Shown here: positions 1 to 6,864 of the stretch, one piece after another
Layout: each line of letters begins with the position of its first letter
How positions within the stretch are numbered: position 1 is the stretch's first letter
Source of the DNA: JAJXZP01 sp035505775
GTDB lineage: Bacteria > Spirochaetota > Spirochaetia > Treponematales > Rectinemataceae
Assembly: GCA_035505775.1 (NCBI GenBank)
Contig: DATJQN010000321.1
Span: 1-12,881 of the forward strand
DNA: 12,881 nucleotides
Reading direction: 5' to 3'
Notes under the pieces: generated by a model
Told to the model about the DNA's origin: nothing
Databases searched by the model: none
Seen by the model: only the letters and a program-made list of their open reading frames with translations
Translations under genes and position numbers: made by a program

Positions 1-1
1 G

Positions 2-598
2 CCGGGGCAGAAGCTCAAGATTCCGAGCATGGCGGGCATTCTCTATACGGCCAAGCAGGGCGACACGGCGGAGACCGTCGCCGCGGCCAACAAGATCTCG
101 GCCGACCGCATCATAGAGGTGAACAGGCTCATGCAGGAGACTCTGGAGCCCGGCACCACCTACTTCCTCCCCGACGCTCGACTTGCGTCCTTCAAACTGA
201 GGGAGATCTCGGGCGATCTCTTCCGCTGGCCGGCCCGGGGATGGATCACCAGCTACTACGGCTGGAGAAGCGATCCCTTTACCGGCACCCGCAGCTTCCA
301 CAATGGGCTCGACATCGGCGTGGACGTCGGCACGCCGGTGCTCGCCGCCATGGACGGGGTCGTGGCCGAGACGGGGTATTCCTCGATATCGGGCAACTAT
401 ATCCTTGTCGCCCACCATGCAGGCTGGTCCAGCTTCTATTGCCACCTCAGCAAGATACTGGTCAAGGACGGCGAGCGCGTGGGACTCGGAGAACGCATCG
501 CCCTTTCCGGCAATACGGGCTACACCACCGGCCCCCATCTCCATTTCTCGGTGTTCAAGAACGGCAGGAGCGTGAATCCGTACAACGTTCTGCACTGA
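2..598 (+). CDS. LysM / M23 family murein endopeptidase, 5' end outside window
   Basis: This is the C-terminal part of a secreted zinc metallopeptidase expected to cut peptidoglycan cross-links in the periplasm. The reading frame is open to the left edge, and its first residues (PGQKLKIPSM) are the typical end of a LysM repeat. The Met codon at 29 is therefore internal and the true start lies upstream. Numbering from that Met, a second LysM-like repeat spans about 4-49 and the M23 domain about 66-189. The zinc-site motif HxxxD is visible at H91/D95 (HNGLD), a YxHLS-type motif has H139, and the closing HLHF has H170 and H172, so the catalytic set looks complete. The gene ends 42 bases before ptsI on the same strand. 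Signal peptide and number of LysM repeats cannot be seen. The family call is secure; the cleavage specificity is inferred. Confidence 0.93.
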   Translation, partial: PGQKLKIPSMAGILYTAKQGDTAETVAAANKISADRIIEVNRLMQETLEPGTTYFLPDARLASFKLREISGDLFRWPARGWITSYYGWRSDPFTGTRSFHNGLDIGVDVGTPVLAAMDGVVAETGYSSISGNYILVAHHAGWSSFYCHLSKILVKDGERVGLGERIALSGNTGYTTGPHLHFSVFKNGRSVNPYNVLH

Positions 599-602
599 GG
601 CT

Positions 603-631
603 TTGAAACGGCGTCCAATTTCTGATACAGT
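603..631 (+). promoter_or_regulatory. Candidate sigma-70 type promoter for ptsI
   Basis: TTGAAA (603-608) and TACAGT (626-631) are separated by 17 bases. They match the consensus at 5/6 and 4/6 positions. The predicted start of transcription, near 638, is only about three bases before the ptsI ATG at 641, so any transcript would be almost leaderless. Read-through from the M23 gene is the alternative source of ptsI mRNA. This is inference from hexamers only. Confidence 0.3.
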
Positions 632-640
632 CGAACCAGG

Positions 641-2371
641 ATGAAAGCACTTCGGGGCATTCCCGCCTCCCCGGGCGTGGCCATTGCGCCTGCCTTCGTG
701 TTCTACGAGGAGGCCGAGTTCTCCGTTCCCGCCTATTCGCTCGGGACGGAGGACATACGCTCGGAATGGGAACGCTTTCTCGGGGCGGTCGAGAAGGCCA
801 GGCTGGAGGTGACCGCCCTCCGTGACCGGGCCCTCGAGGAGGCGGGCGAGGACCAGGCGGCGATCTTCGAATCCCACCTGCTCATGCTCAGCGACCCGGA
901 TCTCATCGAACGCATAGAGGCCGATCTCAACACGAGTCTCCGCAACATCGAACACGTCATCGTGGGCATCGAACGCGAGCTCGTGGAAAAGCTCGGCCAG
1001 GCCGACGATCCGGGCTTGCGCGACCGCGCGGCCGACATCCGTGACGTGTCCAGGCGCATCCTCGGGCACCTCCTCCTGCGCGAGCGTCTGAGCCTGGCGG
1101 ACATCTCCACCGACGTCATCATCGTCGCGCGGGATCTCCTCCCCTCCGACATGATCTCCATGAACCGCGACCACGTGAAGGCGATCGTCACCGAGGTGGG
1201 CGGGCGGACGAGCCATGCCGCCATTCTCGCCCGGGCCTTCGAGATTCCGGCCGTCCTCGGCGTCGGCAACGCCCTTTCCCTGCTCCGGTCCGGCACCATG
1301 CTGGCGGTGGACGGGGAGCTCGGCATTGTCACGGTGGAGCCGGACGAGGCGGTGCTCGCGAAGAGCATCGAGCTCCGGGCCGCCGCCGCCGAACTCGGAC
1401 GTCAGCTCGCCGGCCTCAGGGACCTGCCCGCCGTGACCGCGGACGGACACCGGATCACGGTGCTGTCGAACATCGAGGTGCCGGAGGAGGTGGAGGCGGC
1501 CCTGGCCCACGGCGCCGAAGGCATCGGTCTGTTCCGGTCGGAGTTCCTCTTCCTCGGCGCCGCTCGCGGGCACGTGCCCGACGAGGAGGCGCAGTACCGG
1601 GCCTACCGGCGCGTCCTCGAGTCCATGGGCGGGAAGCCGGTGACGATCCGCACCCTCGACATCGGCGGGGACAAGGTGATGCCCGAGCTCGGCATCCAGA
1701 ACGAGAAGAATCCCCTCCTCGGCTGGCGCGCCATCCGCTTCTGCCTGTCCAACCGCGGCCTGTTCAAGATCCAGCTCAGGGCCATCCTGAGGGCTTCGGT
1801 GCATGGCGACGCAAGGGTGATGTTCCCGATGATCGCCACGGTGGACGAACTCGAGCGCGCGCGGGCGGTACTCGAGGAGGCCCGGGCCGAATGTCTGGCC
1901 AAGGGGCAGGAGGTCGCCGAGCGGCTGCCGATCGGTATCATGATCGAGATTCCCTCGGCGGCCATCGCGAGCGATCTGCTCGCGCAGCGCGCCGATTTCT
2001 TTTCCATCGGCACGAACGATCTCGTGCAATACACCATGGCGGTCGACCGTGGCAACGAGCGCGTGGCCTATCTCAACGAGCCGTACCAGCCCGCCGTACT
2101 GCGCCTTATCCAGCGGACAATAGAAAGCGGCAGGGATGCGGGCATCCCCGTCGCAATGTGCGGCGAGATGGCCGGAGATCCGATCGCCTCGGTCCTCCTC
2201 CTGGGCCTCGGCCTCGAGGAGTTCTCCATGTCGAGCGCCGCGATTCCGGCGGTCAAACGGGCCTTGCGCGCCGTCGGCCTCGACGAGGCACGGAGCCTGT
2301 CGCGGGAGGCACTGACCCGGCACACTTCCTCCGAGGTGGCCGCCTACCTGGCAGAAAAACTGCGAAGCTGA
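641..2371 (+). CDS. ptsI: Phosphoenolpyruvate-protein phosphotransferase (PTS enzyme I)
   Basis: Cytoplasmic enzyme I takes phosphate from phosphoenolpyruvate and passes it to HPr, the first step of the sugar phosphotransferase system. The 576-residue length is that of canonical enzyme I. The order of motifs is complete: N-terminal KALRGIPASPGVAIAPAF, the phosphorylatable histidine H192 in GGRTSHAAILAR, the PEP-binding arginine region GIGLFRSEFLF (296-304 around R299), DIGGDK (340-345), SIGTNDLVQY (455-464) and the catalytic cysteine C507 in AMCGEMAGD. The start gives the standard N-terminus; only a weak AGG precedes it. No HPr gene or sugar-specific EII gene is in the window, so whether it serves sugar uptake or a purely regulatory phosphorelay cannot be told here. 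der begins 6 bases after its stop. Confidence 0.97.
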   Translation: MKALRGIPASPGVAIAPAFVFYEEAEFSVPAYSLGTEDIRSEWERFLGAVEKARLEVTALRDRALEEAGEDQAAIFESHLLMLSDPDLIERIEADLNTSLRNIEHVIVGIERELVEKLGQADDPGLRDRAADIRDVSRRILGHLLLRERLSLADISTDVIIVARDLLPSDMISMNRDHVKAIVTEVGGRTSHAAILARAFEIPAVLGVGNALSLLRSGTMLAVDGELGIVTVEPDEAVLAKSIELRAAAAELGRQLAGLRDLPAVTADGHRITVLSNIEVPEEVEAALAHGAEGIGLFRSEFLFLGAARGHVPDEEAQYRAYRRVLESMGGKPVTIRTLDIGGDKVMPELGIQNEKNPLLGWRAIRFCLSNRGLFKIQLRAILRASVHGDARVMFPMIATVDELERARAVLEEARAECLAKGQEVAERLPIGIMIEIPSAAIASDLLAQRADFFSIGTNDLVQYTMAVDRGNERVAYLNEPYQPAVLRLIQRTIESGRDAGIPVAMCGEMAGDPIASVLLLGLGLEEFSMSSAAIPAVKRALRAVGLDEARSLSREALTRHTSSEVAAYLAEKLRS

Positions 2372-2377
2372 GGTCCA

Positions 2378-3979
2378 ATGAAATCCCAACCTTCCCCTTC
2401 CCCCGACGCCCGACCCGGAGACGAGACGCCCGAGCCCACGCGCCGGGTCCGGTACGAGAATCTGCCGCTCGTCGTCATAGTCGGACGCCCGAATGTCGGC
2501 AAGTCCACGCTGTTCAACCGGCTCCTCCACAAGCGCCGGGCCATCACCGATCCCAGCCCCGGCGTCACGCGGGATCCGGTCGATGCGGTCTGGGAACTCC
2601 GGTCGGTGGACAAGCGCGCCCGACTCATGGATACCGGCGGATTCAGGCTGGATCGTGAGGGTCTCGACAGCCTCGTCGTGGAAAAGACCCTCGAGTCCCT
2701 CGAGCGCGCGGATCTCGTCCTCTTCGTCGTGGATGCCAGCCAGATCAGCCCCGAGGACGAGGAGTTCGCGAGCCTCCTGCGCAGATGGACCGACAAGCTT
2801 CTCCTCGTGGTGAACAAGGCCGACAGCCCGGAACGGGACAGTCTCGTCTGGAGCCACGCGCGGTGGGGCTTCCGGCCGGTGCTGCAGATCTCCGCTGAGC
2901 ACGGCCGCAACATCGGCGAGCTCGAGGCGGAGATTGCCGCCCGGCTCGATTTCAGCGCGGTGGTCGAGGTGGACGAAGACCGGGCCCCCATCCGCCTTGC
3001 GATCATGGGCAAGCCGAACACCGGCAAGTCGACGCTGGTCAACCGCGTGCTGGACGAGGAGAAGTCCATAGTGAGCGAGGTGGCCGGCACGACGCGCGAC
3101 GTCATCGAAGGCCGCTTCACCTACAAGGGGCGGCAGATCACGGTGCTCGATACGGCCGGCATACGGCGCAAGAAGAAGGTCACGGAAGCCGTCGAGTACT
3201 ATTCGGTCAACCGGGCGATCCATACCGTGGACGAGGCCGACGTCGTGATCCTCATGATCGACGCCCGCGAGGGCCTGACCGACCAGGACAAGAAGATCGC
3301 AGCCTTCGCCGCGGAGAAGGGGCGGGGCCTCATCTTCGCCCTGAACAAGTGGGACGAGATGCCCGACGTCAAGAACAGTTTCGAGGCGGCCCGTGACAAG
3401 CTGCGGTATTTCTTCGGACAGATGGCATGGGCTCCGGTGCTCGCGCTCTCGGCGAAGGAGGGCACGGGTGTCAACAAGGTGCTCGACGCCGTGATAACCC
3501 TTCATGCCCAACTGAACAAGCGCATCGAAACGGGGCGGCTGAACCGGGCCATCGAGGAATGGATCGAGGCCACGCCGCCGCCCGTGGGGCCGCGCACGAA
3601 ATTCAAGCTCCGTTACGCAGTGCAGACGGGGGTCAATCCCCAGGCCTTCACGATCTTTGTCACCCGCCCCGAAGCGGTCGCGGAATCCTATGTCTCGTTT
3701 CTCCGGAACAAACTGCGCGCCGAGCTCGGCATCGACAAGATTCCCGTGTTGGTCGAGCTCAAGGAGTCCCACGTCCGGAGGGGGGCGAAGGGCCCGAATG
3801 CGGCCGCGCCCACGCGACGGTCCGCGCTCTCCCCGTCTTCGCCGGATGGGAGAGCGCGACCCCAGTCCCGTTCCGTCCCGCGCGGCTCCAAGACCGCGGC
3901 GCCGCGCAGTCGCGGAACCTCCTCCCGCAGCTCTCCGCGCGGGGCACACTCGTCGCGGAAACCGCGAGGCGCGCGCTAG
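2378..3979 (+). CDS. der: Ribosome-assembly GTPase Der (EngA), with basic C-terminal tail
   Basis: Der is an essential GTPase with two G domains in tandem that helps mature the 50S ribosomal subunit. Domain 1 shows G1 GRPNVGKS (36-43), the switch threonine T64, G3 DTGG (85-88), G4 NKAD (146-149) and SAEHG (172-176). Domain 2 shows GKPNTGKS (211-218), DTAG (258-261), NKWD (323-326) and SAKEG (358-362). A KH-like domain follows at about 380-465. An SD-like GAGGT at 2370-2374 overlaps the ptsI stop and supports this ATG and translational coupling. Two additions are unusual: about 28 Pro/Glu/Arg-rich residues before G1, and a tail of about 68 residues (466-533) rich in Arg, Ser, Pro and Lys. Such tails occur in other bacteria but vary; this one looks disordered and suited to binding rRNA, which is inference. 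Confidence 0.97.
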   Translation: MKSQPSPSPDARPGDETPEPTRRVRYENLPLVVIVGRPNVGKSTLFNRLLHKRRAITDPSPGVTRDPVDAVWELRSVDKRARLMDTGGFRLDREGLDSLVVEKTLESLERADLVLFVVDASQISPEDEEFASLLRRWTDKLLLVVNKADSPERDSLVWSHARWGFRPVLQISAEHGRNIGELEAEIAARLDFSAVVEVDEDRAPIRLAIMGKPNTGKSTLVNRVLDEEKSIVSEVAGTTRDVIEGRFTYKGRQITVLDTAGIRRKKKVTEAVEYYSVNRAIHTVDEADVVILMIDAREGLTDQDKKIAAFAAEKGRGLIFALNKWDEMPDVKNSFEAARDKLRYFFGQMAWAPVLALSAKEGTGVNKVLDAVITLHAQLNKRIETGRLNRAIEEWIEATPPPVGPRTKFKLRYAVQTGVNPQAFTIFVTRPEAVAESYVSFLRNKLRAELGIDKIPVLVELKESHVRRGAKGPNAAAPTRRSALSPSSPDGRARPQSRSVPRGSKTAAPRSRGTSSRSSPRGAHSSRKPRGAR

Positions 3980-3983
3980 GGCA

Positions 3984-4331
3984 ATGGCATCCTACGGCAT
4001 GGGCGAGGCGGAACTCATTCTCGGCTTGCCGGCCTCCACCCTGCGCCATTGGGAACACGAACTCAGCATCCTCGGGCCCCGCAAGGATCAGTTCGGCCGA
4101 CGCCGCTACTCGACCGCGGATCTCCGTCTCTTCCTCCGGCTGAAGCATCTCGCGCTCGGAAAGGGCCTGGGCCTTTCCGCCGCCGGAGAGGCCCTCCTCG
4201 CCGAGCTCGGCGCTCCCCAGTCGGAGGCCAGAGCGCGCATCGCGCAGCTGCGCGGGGAGCTGATCGTGCTCTATTTCGCCGCCGTGGAGGCGGGGCGCGT
4301 TCTCGATGGCGGGCCGGGACCGAGGTCATGA
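3984..4331 (+). CDS. Small MerR-type winged-helix DNA-binding protein
   Basis: A 115-residue protein consisting almost only of a MerR-like DNA-binding domain. The helix-turn-helix lies at about 5-23 (ELILGLPASTLRHWEHEL), the wing at about 34-42 (KDQFGRRRY), and the second helix pair at 43-75, including the family's Y-S-x-x-D-L signature (YSTADL). A short helical tail replaces the usual effector domain, and there are no cysteines, so neither metal sensing nor a classical ligand pocket is visible. The reading frame is open further upstream inside der, but residues before 3984 show no domain. The chosen ATG follows AGGG (3978-3981) overlapping the der stop, 4 bases after it. Target genes are unknown; the outer-membrane-type gene 12 bases downstream and the ptsI-der operon are the nearest candidates. 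MerR domain call fairly sure, function not. Confidence 0.82.
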   Translation: MASYGMGEAELILGLPASTLRHWEHELSILGPRKDQFGRRRYSTADLRLFLRLKHLALGKGLGLSAAGEALLAELGAPQSEARARIAQLRGELIVLYFAAVEAGRVLDGGPGPRS

Positions 4332-4337
4332 TATACT
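4329..4337 (+). promoter_or_regulatory. Candidate extended -10 promoter for the outer-membrane-type gene
   Basis: TGATATACT fits the extended -10 pattern TG-N-TATAAT (hexamer TATACT, 5/6, at 4332-4337). It overlaps the TGA stop of the MerR gene. No good -35 is present 17 bases upstream. The predicted transcription start falls on the A of the ATG at 4344, which would make a leaderless mRNA. A GGGGG run at 4338-4342 could instead be a crowded ribosome binding site on a read-through transcript. Confidence 0.35.
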
Positions 4338-4343
4338 GGGGGC

Positions 4344-5417
4344 ATGCAACGGAGCATGGCCTTGGCAGTGGTACTTGTCGTCGGTCTGGCGTTCGCGGGC
4401 AGTGTGTCGGCGCAGCAGCCGCCCCTCGGTGTTGCAGACATCGAGCCCTACATCTCCGCGTCGGGCAGCATCTCCGTGGTGCCCATCGACACCTGGGGCT
4501 CGGGCGACTTTGACGCAGCCAGCGACAGCTGGTTCGGCTACACCACGCCGCGCACCAACAAGGTGAGCGTTTCCATGGACCAGACCGCGAGCACGACGTA
4601 CGAGGGCGATCTTTTCCTTCGCAAGCTCAGGCTCAAGGTCGGGCTCGACGTCGATGTGGACAACAACTTCATCGGCACGCTGGACCGCTTCATGGGTTAC
4701 ATCAACTATTCGGGCTTCACCCTCCGCGTCCAGCGATCGGAACTCCGCGGCACCCTCGACTGGATCGGCGGGCCGGTGACGGGCGTGCCGGACATGCCCA
4801 CCCGGCAGAGCTTCGACAACCCCTACATCAGCGTCGATCTGCTTCACTACTCGCCCAAGGACGCGAGTCTCTACTATGGCATCGGCTACACCTCATATCG
4901 GCTGCCGGTGCAGCTTGACTGCCTGATCTACAGGACGGATTTGGGCGAGGTCTGGTGGGCACCGACCGGGGCCGTCTACCAGCCCGACATGGCCTTCCAT
5001 ATCTATTCCGGCCTCTTCGGCATCGACACCCTCCATGGCGCCTTCGAGCGGAGCGGCATGCTCGCCGCCATGCAGGGCTTCAGCCTCTGGATGGCCACGC
5101 AGGACAGGGCCGGCGTCGGGCTTTCCTACATCAGCGACCAGGCCAAGGCCTGGGTCGAGGCTGCCAACGGCGGTCTCTCGTTGTGGAGCGCCGAGCAGAT
5201 CGCCATGCTCGTCGACTATGACCTCATCCTGGGCGTACAGTGGGTCGGCGACGCCGGACCGCTGCGCCTCGGATTCGGCCTCGGCTTCGAGTTCGGCGGT
5301 CAGGTGCTCACCTGCATCACGCCCAAGGGTCCGGTCAAGGCTGGCTATGTAGACGCCTCGCCCTCGATCTACCTCGTTCATTACGGACCCGTTCTCAAGG
5401 GAACCATTTCCTGGTAA
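4344..5417 (+). CDS. Secreted protein, probable outer-membrane beta-barrel
   Basis: I do not recognise a named family. The 357-residue product begins with a clear Sec signal peptide: a short basic start, a hydrophobic stretch at about 5-18 and a likely cleavage after VSA (residue 23, before QQPP). The mature part has many alternating hydrophobic/polar stretches and is rich in Gly, Tyr, Trp and Ser. Examples are LYYGIGYTSYRLP, LRLGFGLGFEFGG and the final strand ending in W, as expected for an outer-membrane beta-barrel with an aromatic C-terminus. No lipobox is present. It follows the MerR gene by 12 bases, and the M18 aminopeptidase starts 102 bases later. A porin or an adhesin-like barrel are both possible; a soluble periplasmic beta protein is not excluded. 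The export call is firm and the barrel call moderate. Confidence 0.75.
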   Translation: MQRSMALAVVLVVGLAFAGSVSAQQPPLGVADIEPYISASGSISVVPIDTWGSGDFDAASDSWFGYTTPRTNKVSVSMDQTASTTYEGDLFLRKLRLKVGLDVDVDNNFIGTLDRFMGYINYSGFTLRVQRSELRGTLDWIGGPVTGVPDMPTRQSFDNPYISVDLLHYSPKDASLYYGIGYTSYRLPVQLDCLIYRTDLGEVWWAPTGAVYQPDMAFHIYSGLFGIDTLHGAFERSGMLAAMQGFSLWMATQDRAGVGLSYISDQAKAWVEAANGGLSLWSAEQIAMLVDYDLILGVQWVGDAGPLRLGFGLGFEFGGQVLTCITPKGPVKAGYVDASPSIYLVHYGPVLKGTISW

Positions 5418-5468
5418 GGCCGCTCTCCCTGGACAGAGTGCGCGCCGCCATGCTAAGCCCTGCATGCC

Positions 5469-5490
5469 CTGCGGGGGCCATCACCCGCAG
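5469..5490 (+). other. Perfect 7-bp hairpin in the gap before the aminopeptidase gene
   Basis: CTGCGGG (5469-5475) and CCCGCAG (5484-5490) pair perfectly around an 8-base loop. There is no T-run behind it, so it is not a standard intrinsic terminator on this strand. It lies between the outer-membrane-type gene and the ribosome binding site at 5508-5513. It may stabilise a 3' end, attenuate read-through or be incidental in GC-rich DNA. Confidence 0.4.
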
Positions 5491-5519
5491 ACAGCAGGCA
5501 CACCAGCGGAGGTAAACCG

Positions 5520-6848
5520 ATGACCGGCCCCATCGCCCGACGACTCTGCGATTTCCTGGACGCTTCCCCGACCGCCTATCACGCGGTGGATTCGATAGCC
5601 GCCATACTCGAAGCTCAAGGGGCGCGCCGCCTCGATGAACGGAACGCGTGGGAGCTCGAGCCCGGCCTTCCCTGCTTCGTGGTCAGGGGCGGCTCGGCTC
5701 TCATCGCCTTCAGGCCCGGACTCCTGTCTCCCCGGGAGACCGGCTTCGCGCTCGCCGGCGCCCATACGGACAGCCCTGCCCTCAAGGTTCGCATGGAGAA
5801 AGCGCTTTCGGGCAAGGGCCACGAACGCGTCGCGGTCGAGGTCTACGGCAGTCCCATACTCTCCACCTGGCCGGATCGGCCGCTCGCGCTCGCCGGGCGT
5901 GTCGCGATTCGCTCCGCATCGGGCGGTGGGGCGCCGGAGCTCAGACTCGTCAACCGGGCGGCGCCCGTCGGTGTCGTGCCCAACCTCGCCATTCACCTCA
6001 ATCGCGAGGTCAACAAGGGTTTCGAGCTCAATGCGCAGACCCATCTCCCCGTCCTCGTTGCCGCCGGGGAGGAGTATGACGAGGCTGAGGAGGAGGGGAA
6101 GGGGGGGCCTTCCTGGGTCAGAAGACTTCTTGCCGCGGAGCTGGGGGTCGAGCCGGATGCGATTCTCGGATCCGATCTCTACTTCGTGGATGCCCAGCAC
6201 AGCTCCGTCTTCGGCCAGGACGGTCAGCTGGTCAACGCCCACCGCCTCGACGACCTCCTGGGCTGCCATGCCATACTCGAGGCGTTCATAGAGGCGGGGC
6301 CGGCCCGGCACGGACAGGTCGCCTGCTTTCTGGACAACGAGGAGATCGGTTCGCGCACGATGCGCGGCGCCGATTCTTCCTTCATTCGCGACACGCTGGG
6401 GAGAATCTGCGCGCTCCAGGGCTGCGGCACGGAAGACTTCTACCGGAGCCTGGCCTCCTCTTTCTCGGTGTCGGTCGACGTGGCCCAGGCCTGGCACCCC
6501 TCATACGCAGAGAAGTTCGACGAGGCCTTCGCCCCCCTGGTCGGTCGCGGTCCGGCCATCAAGGCCAACGCCAACTTCAAGTACGCGACCGACGCGGAAG
6601 GCGAAGCCCGCTTCAGGCTGATCTCGGCCCAGGCGGGGATCGACTGTCAGAAGTACATGAGCCGGGCCGACATACCGCCGGGCTCCACCATAGGGCCGAT
6701 GAGTTCGTCGCTCACGGGAATCGCCACCGTGGATGTGGGCGCTCCCCTGCTGTCGATGCACTCGATCAGGGAGACCGCCTCGCTCCGCGACCATGAGCAG
6801 ATGGTGGCCGTGCTCGCCGCCCACCTGAAGAGTCCGCCCCGACTCTAG
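5520..6848 (+). CDS. apeB: M18 family aspartyl aminopeptidase
   Basis: A cytoplasmic di-zinc exopeptidase that removes N-terminal, preferably acidic, residues from peptides; family members form large tetrahedral dodecamers. The 442-residue length is typical. Expected metal and catalytic positions are visible: H82 in GAHTDSPALK, D244 in HRLDDLLG, the E274-E275 pair in DNEEIGS, D320 in VSVDVAQAWHP and H414 in LSMHSIRE. Other family signatures are HLNREVNKGFELN (159-171) and the loop around 388-399. The start is fixed by a strong GGAGGT at 5508-5513, six bases before the ATG. Compared with the DxAHAxHPN segment I recall from characterised M18 enzymes, this protein has Gln at 323 and Ser at 328. 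The convergent transporter gene ends only 16 bases away. Symbol follows bacterial usage for M18 and is tentative. Confidence 0.93.
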   Translation: MTGPIARRLCDFLDASPTAYHAVDSIAAILEAQGARRLDERNAWELEPGLPCFVVRGGSALIAFRPGLLSPRETGFALAGAHTDSPALKVRMEKALSGKGHERVAVEVYGSPILSTWPDRPLALAGRVAIRSASGGGAPELRLVNRAAPVGVVPNLAIHLNREVNKGFELNAQTHLPVLVAAGEEYDEAEEEGKGGPSWVRRLLAAELGVEPDAILGSDLYFVDAQHSSVFGQDGQLVNAHRLDDLLGCHAILEAFIEAGPARHGQVACFLDNEEIGSRTMRGADSSFIRDTLGRICALQGCGTEDFYRSLASSFSVSVDVAQAWHPSYAEKFDEAFAPLVGRGPAIKANANFKYATDAEGEARFRLISAQAGIDCQKYMSRADIPPGSTIGPMSSSLTGIATVDVGAPLLSMHSIRETASLRDHEQMVAVLAAHLKSPPRL

Positions 6849-6864
6849 GATCCGGGCTGCGGTC

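Noticed and set aside
2344..3120. Minus-strand frame opposite der
   Set aside because: Ser/Arg-rich shadow of a conserved GTPase gene.
3657..3983. Upstream extension of the MerR frame into der, including an ATG at 3657
   Set aside because: Residues encoded before 3984 are low-complexity Arg/Pro sequence in a second frame of der, and the AGGG site supports the 3984 start.
6101..6107. Run of seven G in the aminopeptidase gene as a possible phase-variation tract
   Set aside because: Poly-G tracts drive phase variation in some spirochaetes, but seven bases is short and the gene is a cytoplasmic housekeeping enzyme.
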